Positions 9,604 through 17,776 of a stretch of DNA of 64,000 nucleotides are shown here, one piece after another; the first letter of the stretch is position 1; each line of letters starts with the position of its first letter. The DNA comes from Prochlorococcus sp. AG-402-A08 (GTDB lineage Bacteria; Cyanobacteriota; Cyanobacteriia; PCC-6307; Cyanobiaceae): positions 186,001 through 250,000 of the forward strand of contig QCHH01000001.1 of assembly GCA_003279585.1 (NCBI GenBank), in the 5' to 3' direction. A program made the position numbers and the translations under genes. Below the pieces are notes generated by a model. That model had not been told where the DNA came from. It did no database searches and saw only the letters and a list, made by a program, of their open reading frames with translations.

Positions 9604-10521
9604 TTGAAAGTTCTTATTTACGGCGGAACAAGATTTGTAGGAAAAGCTCTTGTCTCGAACTTGCTATCAAAAGGACATGAGATATTTGTTTTTACACGTG
9701 GCAAATTGCCTGTACCTACTAATATAACCCATATAAAGGGTGACAGGTTAAATGATGAGGATATAAAAAAACTATCTGAGCATTCATTTGATCTTATTGT
9801 TGATAGCTCTGGACGCAATTTGGAAGATACCCAAAGACTTATTAAATTCTCAGGTCTTCCTAGCTTTAGATTTATCTATATAAGTTCTGCGGGTGTATAT
9901 GACAACACAAAATTATTTCCTGTTAGTGAAGATAGTCCAATAGATCTTGAAAGTCGTCATATAGGTAAAGCAAAAACAGAGTCTTGGCTAAAGGCAGAAG
10001 GTATTCCTTTTACAAGTTTTCGTCCGACATATATTTATGGCCCAGGTAACTACAACCCTATTGAAAAATGGTTTTTTGATCGTATAACTAATGGCAGATC
10101 TATTCCTGTTCCTCTTGATGGTCAAACAATCACGCAATTAGGACATGTTTCTGATTTAGCCCAGGCCATTTCAAAATCTCTTGAAACAGATAAAGCGATT
10201 AATCAAATTTATAATTGTTCAGGAAGTAAAGCAGTTACTTTTAAAGGCTTAATTGAAACAGCAATTTTAGCTACTGGAAATAAAGTGACTGATTTTAATT
10301 TACGTTCTTTTGATCCTTCAAAACTTGATCCTAAGGCAAGAAAACTTTTCCCTTTAAGGTTAACTAATTTCTATACGGATACTTCTAAAATAAAAAAAGA
10401 TTTATCTTGGGAGCCCAAATTTGATTTGTTAAATGGTTTGATTGATAGCTATAAGAATGATTATCTTTTAGCTGATCAAGTACAAGTCGATCTTAGTTCC
10501 GATGAGCTTCTTTTTGATTGA
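9604..10521 (+). CDS. NAD-dependent epimerase/dehydratase, CSP41-like
   Basis: An extended short-chain dehydrogenase related to chloroplast stem-loop RNA-binding proteins (CSP41). The Rossmann motif at the N-terminus is KVLIYGGTRFVGKALV (G-x-x-x-F-x-G). The active-site Tyr/Lys are not in the usual Y-x-x-x-K form: the equivalent segment reads SAGVYDN, then HIGKAKTESW. FRPTYIYGPGNY and FYTDTSKIKKDLSWEPKFD are typical of the CSP41 group. The start is a TTG at 9604. The 3' end overlaps the convergent pgsA by 29 bases. Role in plastids is RNA binding/transcription; in cyanobacteria it is uncertain. Confidence 0.8.
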   Translation: MKVLIYGGTRFVGKALVSNLLSKGHEIFVFTRGKLPVPTNITHIKGDRLNDEDIKKLSEHSFDLIVDSSGRNLEDTQRLIKFSGLPSFRFIYISSAGVYDNTKLFPVSEDSPIDLESRHIGKAKTESWLKAEGIPFTSFRPTYIYGPGNYNPIEKWFFDRITNGRSIPVPLDGQTITQLGHVSDLAQAISKSLETDKAINQIYNCSGSKAVTFKGLIETAILATGNKVTDFNLRSFDPSKLDPKARKLFPLRLTNFYTDTSKIKKDLSWEPKFDLLNGLIDSYKNDYLLADQVQVDLSSDELLFD

Positions 10522-11065
10522 ATAGATATTTTATTGCAGAACTTAAGGTAAGAAATAATGCTATCCAGAATGATATATATCCTATTTTATTAATAATATA
10601 AATGGTATAAATTGCACCCCAACTTTTCGGCCATAATAAAAGAATTATACTGGCAAATTGAAATGTAGTTTTATATTTCCCCTGAATTGAGGCAGGACCA
10701 CCTGAGATTTTTTCAGATCGCCAACTAGTTATTAAGAGTTCTCTCGATATTATTAACCAGATAGACCATAAGGGTACTAAATTCTCATGGACCAACCAAA
10801 TCATTGGACCAATCAGAAGTATCTTATCTGCTAGAGGGTCTAACTTCGCTCCAAAAACAGACTTATGATCATATTTACGTGCAAAATAACCGTCAAGAAA
10901 ATCAGTAAGAGCAGCTATCAGGACTAGAAAAATAAAAACATCATTTTTACCATTCATCAGAGAAAAAATTATTGGTAATCCAAGTAATATTCTTGAAATC
11001 GTGAGTCCATTTATAATCTTAGGCCAAATAGTAAATCTTTTTGAATTGATAATTTTCTTGTTCAT
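10493..11065 (-). CDS. pgsA: CDP-diacylglycerol--glycerol-3-phosphate 3-phosphatidyltransferase
   Basis: Makes phosphatidylglycerol phosphate, the committed step to phosphatidylglycerol, an essential thylakoid lipid. The CDP-alcohol phosphatidyltransferase motif is complete (about 57-79): D-F-L-D-G-x-x-A-R-(x8)-G-A-x-x-D-P-L-A-D-K. Around it are several hydrophobic segments, including about 17-33, 44-56, 84-108 and 136-178. ATG start, 190 residues, normal size. Its 3' end overlaps the epimerase gene on the other strand. Confidence 0.92.
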   Translation of the reverse strand: MNKKIINSKRFTIWPKIINGLTISRILLGLPIIFSLMNGKNDVFIFLVLIAALTDFLDGYFARKYDHKSVFGAKLDPLADKILLIGPMIWLVHENLVPLWSIWLIISRELLITSWRSEKISGGPASIQGKYKTTFQFASIILLLWPKSWGAIYTIYIINKIGYISFWIALFLTLSSAIKYLFNQKEAHRN

Positions 11066-11163
11066 TTAATTTTGAATCTTATGTGGTAAATTTTTTTTAA
11101 AATCCTTAATCATAGAGAAAATATAACCTATTATATTATACTAAGATTTAATAGACTAAAATC

Positions 11164-11244
11164 ATGACTGCATTTCTCATTTTAAGTTTTTTCTTATCAT
11201 TAGGCGCAATGGCATTTATTGTAAGGAAATTAGATCAAGAATAA
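11164..11244 (+). CDS. Small single-span membrane peptide, 26 aa
   Basis: An ATG-started 27-codon frame encodes a peptide with one hydrophobic segment (FLILSFFLSLGAMAFIV) followed by a charged tail (RKLDQE). The size and layout are like the tiny subunits of photosystems or the cytochrome b6f complex, but I do not recognise it as any specific one. It is 33 bases upstream of the PCC-glutaredoxin gene on the same strand. Reality as a gene is plausible, not proven. Confidence 0.45.
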   Translation: MTAFLILSFFLSLGAMAFIVRKLDQE

Positions 11245-11277
11245 CTTAAAAGTTTAATTATTAATAACATTAATATT

Positions 11278-11889
11278 ATGGAACATTATTTTTATAACTT
11301 TTCTCAAGGAGTAGATGTTTACAATTCATTAAATGACTTGCAAAAATATCATAACTCTACATCATTTTTAATAAGTACTGTTGGTGATCTATCCAAAGTT
11401 TCATTCAAATGTCCTAAAAATGATCAGCCGGTGATTTTTGAGAAGAAATTAGAGATAATAACTTTAAGTGGTTATATAAGAGCAAACGAGTCTCATCTTC
11501 ATATAAGTGTATCTGATGAAAATTGTAGTGTATTTGGAGGACATCTACTTTCTGGAACAATTGTTCTCAAATCATTAGATGTCTTGATTGGTGTTATTCC
11601 TAATCTTGATAAGACATCATTTTTTAATTCAAAACATATCCCTGCATACGTTGAGATATATATTCTTCCTGATTGTCCTTGGTCAAAAAGAGCTCTTAAA
11701 CTTCTTGAATCTTATCATGTAAAATATAATTCTTATGTAATTACTAATGACGAAGAATTTAAAAAAATCAGTAGTAAATCTTCTATATCTACTTTCCCAC
11801 AAATATTTATAAATAATCGATTCATAGGTGGTTATTCAGAGCTTTTAAATTTATCTATTAAAGGTGATCTGATGAAACTTATTTATTAA
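11278..11889 (+). CDS. PCC (PD1-like, DUF296) domain fused to a glutaredoxin domain
   Basis: Residues about 1-115 fit the PCC/DUF296 domain, including the metal-site pattern LHISVSDENCSVFGGHL with its His residues and the G-G-H-L signature. Residues about 122-203 form a glutaredoxin domain: VEIYILPDCPWSKRALKLLE has a single-cysteine CPWS active site, and STFPQIFINNRFIGG carries the cis-Pro and GSH-binding Gly-Gly. PCC domains are linked to DNA binding and regulation, and glutaredoxins to thiol or Fe-S chemistry. A redox-sensing or Fe-S-related role is inference. ATG start. Confidence 0.78.
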   Translation: MEHYFYNFSQGVDVYNSLNDLQKYHNSTSFLISTVGDLSKVSFKCPKNDQPVIFEKKLEIITLSGYIRANESHLHISVSDENCSVFGGHLLSGTIVLKSLDVLIGVIPNLDKTSFFNSKHIPAYVEIYILPDCPWSKRALKLLESYHVKYNSYVITNDEEFKKISSKSSISTFPQIFINNRFIGGYSELLNLSIKGDLMKLIY

Positions 11890-12093
11890 CTGGTTATTTT
11901 GAAATAATTAGTGTTGATTTTGTTTATTATTTTTAGTTTAAAATTTTTTTAATCCCTTTCTAACATTTCTATAAAATATCAATGAGATTTCTATTATTAA
12001 TATATATTATTAATTAGATGTTTTTTTTTGCTCATATTTATAGATTTATTATTTATTTTTATTAGATTTATTGTTTATAGAAAAAGATAATTT

Positions 12094-12981
12094 ATGGACG
12101 ATCTTTTATCTATTAAACCTCTATGTGATGATGACATCGATTTTGTTACTGAAATTTCTAGAAAAGAAGGTTTTGCTCCAGGAGTTGGTGACGTAGGTAT
12201 ATATCAAAATACTGATAAACAAGGACTTTGGGTGGGTTGGTTTAATGACAATCCTATTGGCTGCATAGCAGGTGTTCGATATAACCAAAATTATGGATTT
12301 CTTGGTTTGTTTTTAGTAATTGAGAACTATAGGGGTAGAGGTTTTGGTCTCCAGCTTTGGAAAAAAGCTTTAAGTCATTTAAGTGATTTACCATGTGTTG
12401 GTTTAGAGGCAGCTCCAGAGAGAATTACCGATTACTCAAAATGGGGCTTTACTATTTCTTCAAAAACAACTAGGTGGCAATGGTTGGGAGATGGCAAATT
12501 ACTAGAGGAAAACTATAAGAGTGATGATTTAGATGATTTCAGCTTTGTTGAAGGCTCATCAATACCTCAAGATGCCGTAGAGAGATTTGACGAAAAGAGA
12601 GAAACAACGCCTAGACCTCATTTTTTATCGGATTGGCTTAATCATCCAGCTGGAAAGGTGATAGCGGTTATTGATAAAGAAAATCGATGTCATGGCTTTG
12701 GACGTATAAGACCTTGTCTTTTACAAAACGGAGATGGATGGAGAATTGGTCCTTTAATGGCTGATAGTCCAAAGCTTTTAAAAATTTTATTGAAGAAATT
12801 AATTGAGAGCCATCCTGGATTGATTATTATCGACGCTCCTGGACTCAATAAGACAGCTTCTGAAGTTTTTATAAAACTCGGTTTCAAATCAGAATCTGAA
12901 ACATTCAGGATGTATAGAGGTTCTCAACCTCCGGTTTCTATGAATGATGTATATGGTTTGGCTTGCTTGGAATTGGGTTAA
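12094..12981 (+). CDS. GNAT-family N-acetyltransferase with duplicated fold
   Basis: The 295-residue protein has an N-terminal GNAT domain with a clear acetyl-CoA segment (LGLFLVIENYRGRGFGLQLW, residues about 69-88, containing R-G-x-G-F-G). A second GNAT-like domain with tail SEVFIKLGFKSESETFRMYR follows, as in the YitH/DUF1248-type two-domain acetyltransferases. The substrate is unknown. It is preceded by a roughly 200-base AT-rich gap (11890-12093) in which I see no gene. It is convergent with the small minus-strand gene at 12994. Confidence 0.85.
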   Translation: MDDLLSIKPLCDDDIDFVTEISRKEGFAPGVGDVGIYQNTDKQGLWVGWFNDNPIGCIAGVRYNQNYGFLGLFLVIENYRGRGFGLQLWKKALSHLSDLPCVGLEAAPERITDYSKWGFTISSKTTRWQWLGDGKLLEENYKSDDLDDFSFVEGSSIPQDAVERFDEKRETTPRPHFLSDWLNHPAGKVIAVIDKENRCHGFGRIRPCLLQNGDGWRIGPLMADSPKLLKILLKKLIESHPGLIIIDAPGLNKTASEVFIKLGFKSESETFRMYRGSQPPVSMNDVYGLACLELG

Positions 12982-12993
12982 GACTTTCTTTTT

Positions 12994-13197
12994 TTATTTA
13001 TTGTAATTTGATTTTCCTCTGTGAATTTGTTTTTCTTCATTCAATTGAGTTTCTAATTGATCAATTAGTGTAGTAACTAATGATTGGAATTCTGGTTGAC
13101 ATCCTCTGAATGCAGCTTTATGTCTGATTGATTCGTTCCTTGTTCTTAGATCAGTAAGCATTAGCTGCAACGCGTCAATCTTAGCGTTGGTGTTCAT
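12994..13197 (-). CDS. Conserved small protein, unrecognised (67 aa)
   Basis: A mostly helical, charged 67-residue protein with an ATG start and no membrane segment or signal peptide. Heptad-like regions LQLMLTDLRTRNESIR and LVTTLIDQLETQLNEE could form a coiled coil. It lies between the GNAT gene (convergent) and the SDR-like gene (same strand, 21 bases away). I cannot assign a function; the codon use and tidy spacing suggest a real gene. Confidence 0.65.
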   Translation of the reverse strand: MNTNAKIDALQLMLTDLRTRNESIRHKAAFRGCQPEFQSLVTTLIDQLETQLNEEKQIHRGKSNYNK

Positions 13198-13218
13198 AGT
13201 GAATTTAAGCTTTTATAG

Positions 13219-13887
13219 TCAAATACTAAACGCCTTTATTGCCTTACTCATATTTGTTTTAGGATTCTCTTTGCTACTGGTAATCTCGATTATTTTTTTG
13301 ATCGAATCTTTTGTTTTTAAAGCTTCAATACAGGCTTTCGCAACCAGTCTTCTGGGGATAGAGCCTTCTTCTTGAGTCTTTTCACCAGAAAACAAAATGT
13401 TCTGATTTTTTAAATTAGTTTCATTCTCATTCAAACCTCCGGGACGAATGACAGTCCAATCTAGCCCACTTTTTTGAAGAGATCTCTCACCTAATCTTTT
13501 CCATATAAGTATGAGACCGAATAAATTTAGAGGGTGTATCAATTTCCCTGCACAAAGTGAACTAACAAGAACAACCCTTTTTAACTTTTGTCTCTTGCAG
13601 CTTTCAATTTGTTTTTTGATATTTAAATAATCAACTTTTGCTGGACCTGTTAAATCGATAGATGGTCTCGCACCAGTTGCTATAACTAAGCTCTCACAAC
13701 CTTGTAAGGCATAATCAAGTGTGGTTCCATTGGTATCTGACAAAACGTACCTTTCACAACCATTTATCGATTCAGGAATCTCAGATTGCGATCTAACTAT
13801 CAATCTCACCTCATATCCAGATGATATTGCTTCTTCTGCTACTCGAAAACCTGTTTTCCCCGAAGCTCCTGTTATGGCTAGTTTCAT
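13219..13887 (-). CDS. NAD(P)-binding SDR-like (NmrA/YwnB/HCF173-like) protein
   Basis: The 222-residue atypical short-chain dehydrogenase has the N-terminal dinucleotide loop AITGASGKTGFRVAEEA (G-x-x-G-x-x-G) and the segment VVLVSSLCAGK. WTVIRPGGL (about 150) is typical of NmrA/HSCARG-like proteins. I choose the ATG at 13885-13887; the frame stays open upstream, but extension would run into nth and precede the Rossmann strand by about 50 residues of unrelated sequence. Related cyanobacterial/plastid proteins act in photosystem II assembly or stress; the function of this one is unknown. Confidence 0.8.
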   Translation of the reverse strand: MKLAITGASGKTGFRVAEEAISSGYEVRLIVRSQSEIPESINGCERYVLSDTNGTTLDYALQGCESLVIATGARPSIDLTGPAKVDYLNIKKQIESCKRQKLKRVVLVSSLCAGKLIHPLNLFGLILIWKRLGERSLQKSGLDWTVIRPGGLNENETNLKNQNILFSGEKTQEEGSIPRRLVAKACIEALKTKDSIKKIIEITSSKENPKTNMSKAIKAFSI

Positions 13888-13966
13888 TGGAGTTAAATTA
13901 TTTTTATTATGTTTTCTAGCAAGAAAAAGACCTTTTTGTTGAGATAATAAAATTAATAGATTATTA

Positions 13967-14620
13967 TTAAGCCTTTGAACAAATAATTGCTTTCTTTCTA
14001 TTAGGGTAAAGTTCCTTACACAATTTACAGATTGTCCCATTACATCCTCTCGCTGAGCAATATTCTCTTCCGTAAAAAATAATTTGTAGATGTAACTTAT
14101 TCCAAAGATTCTTTGGAAATAATCTTTTTAAATCTGTTTCCGTTTGGATTACATTTTTCCCTGAGGTTAGTCCCCAGCGCTGAGATAATCTATGTATATG
14201 TGTATCGACTGGAAATGATGGTATTCCAAATATCTGAGACATAACAACACTTGCTGTCTTATGACCAACACCAGGAAGTGACTCAAGTTCATGAAATGTA
14301 TTTGGAAGTATATGATTAAATTTTTCAAGAATAATCTTTGATAAGTTATAAATATTTTTTGCTTTAGTTTTTGCAAGTCCGAGTTGTTTTATATAGTTAT
14401 ATATATTTTCCTCACCTAATTTGTACATTTCCTCAGCAGAGGAAGCAACCTTGAAAAGTTCTTTGGTTAATTCATTGACCTTCTTGTCCGTTGATTGTGC
14501 GCTTAACACAACTGCTACAAGTAGAGTGAACCCATTTTGATGATCTAAGGGTATTGGTGTCTCAGGATATATTTCTTCAAGCCTCTTAATTATTATTTTT
14601 ACTCTTTCATTCTTTTTCAT
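13967..14620 (-). CDS. nth: Endonuclease III (DNA glycosylase/AP lyase)
   Basis: Base-excision repair of oxidised pyrimidines. The helix-hairpin-helix reads LPGVGHKTASVVM (about 109), with the catalytic Lys in GHKTA. The catalytic Asp is in FPVDTHIHRLSQRWGL. VVLSAQSTDKKVNELT near the N-terminus is the family signature. The C-terminal cysteine cluster reads C-x4-C-x4-C-x2-C, unlike the C-x6-C-x2-C-x5-C of E. coli. ATG start; 217 residues is normal. Confidence 0.93.
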   Translation of the reverse strand: MKKNERVKIIIKRLEEIYPETPIPLDHQNGFTLLVAVVLSAQSTDKKVNELTKELFKVASSAEEMYKLGEENIYNYIKQLGLAKTKAKNIYNLSKIILEKFNHILPNTFHELESLPGVGHKTASVVMSQIFGIPSFPVDTHIHRLSQRWGLTSGKNVIQTETDLKRLFPKNLWNKLHLQIIFYGREYCSARGCNGTICKLCKELYPNRKKAIICSKA

Positions 14621-14810
14621 TACAGTATTAAAATGTTTGTTTTTAAAGTCAACTAATTAAACACCTTGATCTTTAGCAAGAGACTTAGGAAAGAAGGTGA
14701 GTGTATCATTTTATACTTATGACTGTGATTTATGTCCATTAAATTTTTTTTTTGTAGTTAGTTTGTTTTGAATGGTTTTTTAGTGAATAGAATAAGCAAA
14801 AATAGTTTTG

Positions 14811-15866
14811 GTGAATACTGAGCTAGAAATCCATAATCTATGGCATGATTTTAAATCTAATAATAATAATTGGGTTCTAAAAGATATTAATTTTTCTCTA
14901 AGACCTGGAGAATTAGTTGGTTTGCTAGGTCCTTCGGGTTGTGGGAAAACTACTCTTCTAAGATTAATAGCAGGTTTTGAAAAGCCTAAACGTGGAATAA
15001 TAAAAAAAAATGGTCAAATAATCTCAGATAATAATTACCTTCTTTCTCCTGAGCGAAGGCAAATAGGAATGGTTTTTCAAGACTATGCGCTTTTCCCTCA
15101 TTTAAATGTTTGGGATAATGTTTGCTTCGGCATAAGTAAGAAAGAACATTCAATAACAAGAGCAAAATGGCTATTAAATTTATTGGATATTTATGAGTTA
15201 AAAAACAGATATCCTCATGAACTTTCAGGAGGTCAGAGTCAAAGAGTTGCATTGGCACGTGCCCTGGCTCCTGGCACCTCTTTGGTTTTACTTGATGAAC
15301 CTTTTTGTTCTTTAGATGTCGAAGTAAGATCTAGATTGAGGTCAGAACTATCTTCTGTTTTGAAATCCTGCTCGGCATCTGCACTTTTAGTAACACATGA
15401 TCCTCATGAAGCATTAGCTATTTGTGATCGTGTGGCTGTATTAAGAAGAGGTGAAATTCAGCAATATTCAACTCCTTTTGAGATGGTTACAAGCCCATCA
15501 AATGATTTTGTCGGTCAATTTGTATTGCAAAAAAATATTTTACCTATTAGATACATTAATAATTCCTATTCTACATGTATTGGTAAATTAAGGTTCCCTA
15601 AAGATATATCTATATCATCAAAATCTGTTATTATGTTCGATAAAAATGCTATTCGGATACATGCTGGTTTAAATGAATCATTTACAGTTATATCAAAGGA
15701 ATATCGTATTAATTATTTTGTCTATACTGTAATAAGTGATGGATTAAAATTAAGATCAGAGATGAGTCTTGATACAGACTTATCTATAGGAGATAAATGC
15801 AAAGTAGAAACAATTCATGAGAAAAGCTTTTTAGTTCTACCAGATAATATTAAATCTAGTTTCTAA
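14811..15866 (+). CDS. ABC transporter ATP-binding protein, ferric-iron (FbpC/FutC) type
   Basis: ATPase of a likely substrate-binding-protein-dependent importer. Walker A GPSGCGKTT (about 41), Q-loop VFQDYALFPH, signature LSGGQSQRVALARALA, Walker B LVLLDEPFCSLD and the H-loop LLVTHDPHEALA are all intact. Residues beyond about 240 form a TOBE-like regulatory domain. The PotA/CysA/FbpC class is sure; iron as substrate is inferred from the adjacent ferritin and Fur-box candidate. No permease is next to it, so it must pair with subunits elsewhere. I chose GTG 14811 over TTG 14808. Confidence 0.82.
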   Translation: MNTELEIHNLWHDFKSNNNNWVLKDINFSLRPGELVGLLGPSGCGKTTLLRLIAGFEKPKRGIIKKNGQIISDNNYLLSPERRQIGMVFQDYALFPHLNVWDNVCFGISKKEHSITRAKWLLNLLDIYELKNRYPHELSGGQSQRVALARALAPGTSLVLLDEPFCSLDVEVRSRLRSELSSVLKSCSASALLVTHDPHEALAICDRVAVLRRGEIQQYSTPFEMVTSPSNDFVGQFVLQKNILPIRYINNSYSTCIGKLRFPKDISISSKSVIMFDKNAIRIHAGLNESFTVISKEYRINYFVYTVISDGLKLRSEMSLDTDLSIGDKCKVETIHEKSFLVLPDNIKSSF

Positions 15867-15908
15867 ATAGCTTCAATGCTTTATTTAACTATATTTAAAC
15901 TTTTTGAC

Positions 15909-15927
15909 GCAATTGAGATTCATTATC
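15909..15927 (+). promoter_or_regulatory. Fur-box candidate upstream of ferritin
   Basis: The 19-base segment GCAATTGAGATTCATTATC matches the classical Fur consensus GATAATGATAATCATTATC at 14 of 19 positions, with the right half identical for the last eight. It lies 115 bases before the ferritin start and 43 bases after the ABC ATPase stop. Placement next to an iron-storage gene supports the call; no binding data are available. Confidence 0.45.
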
Positions 15928-16041
15928 AAATAAATAAATTTTAAATTTTAATTTATTGCCAACAATATGATACAAAAGGAGTTATCATTTCTTTGAACAA
16001 AAAGTTAGTTTTTGCGTTCTATAGCCTAGCTTTTTTTTGTT

Positions 16042-16593
16042 ATGCAATCCGCCACTTCTAGTTCAATAGGTATTAATGTTGGTCCTTCTGGGCGTGCCAT
16101 TGCACAGCCTATAGATGATGACCTCCTTGACGCTCTTTATCAACATACTTCTCTTGAAAGGGTTTCAAGTGCACAATATCTTGCGATGTCACTTTGGTTC
16201 CTAGAAAGAGAACTCAGAGGATTTTCTTCATTTTTCAAAAAAGAGTCTTTATCTGAGCAAGAGCATGGATTCAACTTTGCCAAATATATTATTGCTCGAG
16301 GTCAAACTGTTGAACTTCAAGAAGTAACTAAACCAATTCAAGAGTGGAAGACAGTTCAGGATTTAATTACTTTGTCTTTCCAAATGGAGGCTGACGTAAC
16401 AACCTCTGTTCAACAACTTTACTCACTTGCTGAGAGATCAAATGATACCCGGACTACAGTTTTTCTCGATCCGATTATTGACGAGCAAATTAAATCTGAA
16501 GATGAAATGGCTTATTTACTCGGTAAAGTCAAATTTGCAAATAATGATCCTTCCGCATTGTTCATTATTGATAATGAATTAAATATTAATTAA
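16042..16593 (+). CDS. Ferritin
   Basis: Iron-storage four-helix protein that oxidises Fe(II) and stores it as mineral. Residues 33-130 carry ferroxidase features: SAQYLAMSLWFLERELRG on helix A/B, the E-x-x-H pattern in EQEHGF (about 73-78), and acidic residues in helix C (FQMEADVTTS) and helix D (DEQIKSEDEM). The 183-residue length fits marine cyanobacterial ferritins; no haem-ligand bacterioferritin Met was identified. ATG start. A Fur-box candidate lies upstream and a perfect palindrome covers the stop codon. Confidence 0.9.
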   Translation: MQSATSSSIGINVGPSGRAIAQPIDDDLLDALYQHTSLERVSSAQYLAMSLWFLERELRGFSSFFKKESLSEQEHGFNFAKYIIARGQTVELQEVTKPIQEWKTVQDLITLSFQMEADVTTSVQQLYSLAERSNDTRTTVFLDPIIDEQIKSEDEMAYLLGKVKFANNDPSALFIIDNELNIN

Positions 16594-16609
16594 TTAATAT
16601 TTAATTCAT
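16574..16609. repeat. Perfect 36-bp AT-rich palindrome at ferritin stop, probable bidirectional terminator
   Basis: The left half (16574-16591) is the exact reverse complement of the right half (16592-16609), with no spacer. It covers the last codons of ferritin and ends 5 bases before the stop of the convergent gene at 16615. An overlapping smaller inverted repeat (16561-16578; arms TTCATTAT/ATAATGAA, 2-base loop) shares bases with the left arm, so the two hairpins exclude each other. Position between convergent genes suggests termination or mRNA 3'-end protection for both. Confidence 0.7.
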
Positions 16610-16614
16610 ATACC

Positions 16615-16896
16615 TTATATTTGTTGATAACAATTAGCTCTTTTTGTTATTTCTAATAGAAATTCAAAAGATAAATCCTGAGAATTTTTTTTGAACATAA
16701 TTTCTGCAATGTTTAGAATATTTTGTCTTTTGCTATTTAGTTTTTCAAGTTCTATTCTTAATCTTTTTGCTAGAGATTTGTTATGACAAGTATATAGTAC
16801 TCTATTGATGTTTTGGGATCTTATTTTTATAAATTCTATCTCTTTGCAGAGTGATAAAACAATAGATTCGGAATAGGAAAAAAGATATTTATTCAT
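16615..16896 (-). CDS. Small unrecognised protein next to CRP regulator (93 aa)
   Basis: A basic, helical 93-residue protein with no signal peptide, membrane span or known motif (central LRIELEKLNSKRQNILNIAE looks amphipathic or coiled-coil). Its ATG start (16894-16896) overlaps the stop codon of the CRP-family gene by one base, so the two are probably co-transcribed and coupled. It ends 22 bases from the ferritin stop on the other strand. Its AT-rich composition contrasts with the CRP gene. Function unknown. Confidence 0.65.
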   Translation of the reverse strand: MNKYLFSYSESIVLSLCKEIEFIKIRSQNINRVLYTCHNKSLAKRLRIELEKLNSKRQNILNIAEIMFKKNSQDLSFEFLLEITKRANCYQQI

Positions 16897-17492
16897 TATG
16901 CTGTTAATGGTGATGATTCAATGAACTCAGGAGAAAGACTTAGAGTTGGATCCCCTGATGGTGCTTTTAGTAAATCTGCTGTTCTCAGCCTTGAAATTAA
17001 ACGAGTAGAAGTAACCCTCGTCGATCCAATTAACTCTCCAATTCTTTCATGTGTAAGTCTGAATGGTAATTGGCACCAATCACCGCATCTTCTTCCTAGT
17101 CGGTTAACTAATAAAGCAAATAAAGCTTGTAATCTTTGTTCAGCATTACCCAAATGTCTAATCCTAAGAAGCTGAAGAGTCCACTCGTTAACAGCGTCAT
17201 ATCCTCCAGCCTCTACTGATGTCTCCGCATCACTTACAAAGCAAAGAGGGGTTAAAGCTTCTACACATACACCTTCACTGCAAAGCCGATCTGTTCTTAG
17301 TTGGTCGCCTGACTGCAAAAAAGCCAATGTCATTCCTTCGGTCTCTTCGCAAGGGCAGTAAACACGAGCTATGCCATCCAAAACTTCCAAGCAAGTATCT
17401 CCTCTCCTTGATGAAGGATCTATTAGCACTGATTGACCCGTTGCCATTCGAACTGCTGATGAGGGTGTCTCTGCGAAGCTTCTAAAGCTCAT
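16896..17492 (-). CDS. CRP/FNR-family transcription regulator
   Basis: The 198-residue regulator has a short cyclic-nucleotide-binding-like N-terminal domain (about 20-100; GDTCLEVLDGIARVY is the characteristic strand-turn-strand) and a C-terminal winged helix. LTHERIGELIGSTRVTSTRL (about 147-166) is the helix-turn-helix with the R-x-x-x-S/T-R recognition helix. The cAMP-binding P-loop (G-E-x-x-x-x-x-R-x-A) is not conserved, so the ligand is unknown. Sampled lines of the gene are about 42-47% GC, above its neighbours. Proximity to ferritin suggests an iron/redox response, which is inference. Confidence 0.88.
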   Translation of the reverse strand: MSFRSFAETPSSAVRMATGQSVLIDPSSRRGDTCLEVLDGIARVYCPCEETEGMTLAFLQSGDQLRTDRLCSEGVCVEALTPLCFVSDAETSVEAGGYDAVNEWTLQLLRIRHLGNAEQRLQALFALLVNRLGRRCGDWCQLPFRLTHERIGELIGSTRVTSTRLISRLRTADLLKAPSGDPTLSLSPEFIESSPLTA

Positions 17493-17712
17493 TGAAACTT
17501 AAAGGAGGCCAACAAATATCTAATTTACACAAAATAATGAGCTTTTTGCAACCGATTCTCAATAGCAACAAACTCTTGAGATTTTTTGGTTCTCTTCGTA
17601 TAAAAAGTCACATCAATTGGAAATTTTTTTACCTTTTTTACCTTTTTGAGTCAGTTAATTGTGACATTAGTATGATCAGGTTTGTATTTATTTCTACTAA
17701 AGAGTCTCAATA

Positions 17713-17739
17713 AAAAAAGGCCCGCAAGCGGGCCTTTTT
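17713..17739 (-). terminator. Rho-independent terminator downstream of pcb
   Basis: A perfect GC-rich hairpin (arms GGCCCGC/GCGGGCC, 2-base loop AA) is flanked by an A-run and a T-run, so it can act in both directions. It lies 38 bases after the pcb stop on the minus strand and before the CRP promoter region, insulating the two genes. Confidence 0.9.
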
Positions 17740-17776
17740 GGGATTAACTAAGAAATTAATAAATTAACTTTATTAA

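Noticed and set aside
13888..14040. Upstream extension of the SDR-like gene to 14040
   Set aside because: It would overlap nth and add about 50 residues before the Rossmann strand that look unrelated to the family; the ATG at 13887 gives a standard N-terminus.
16561..16578. Second Fur-box-like dyad in the ferritin 3' coding end
   Set aside because: Its symmetry is the inverse of the TGATAAT-N-ATTATCA form and it lies inside a gene end, so I treat it as part of the hairpin set.
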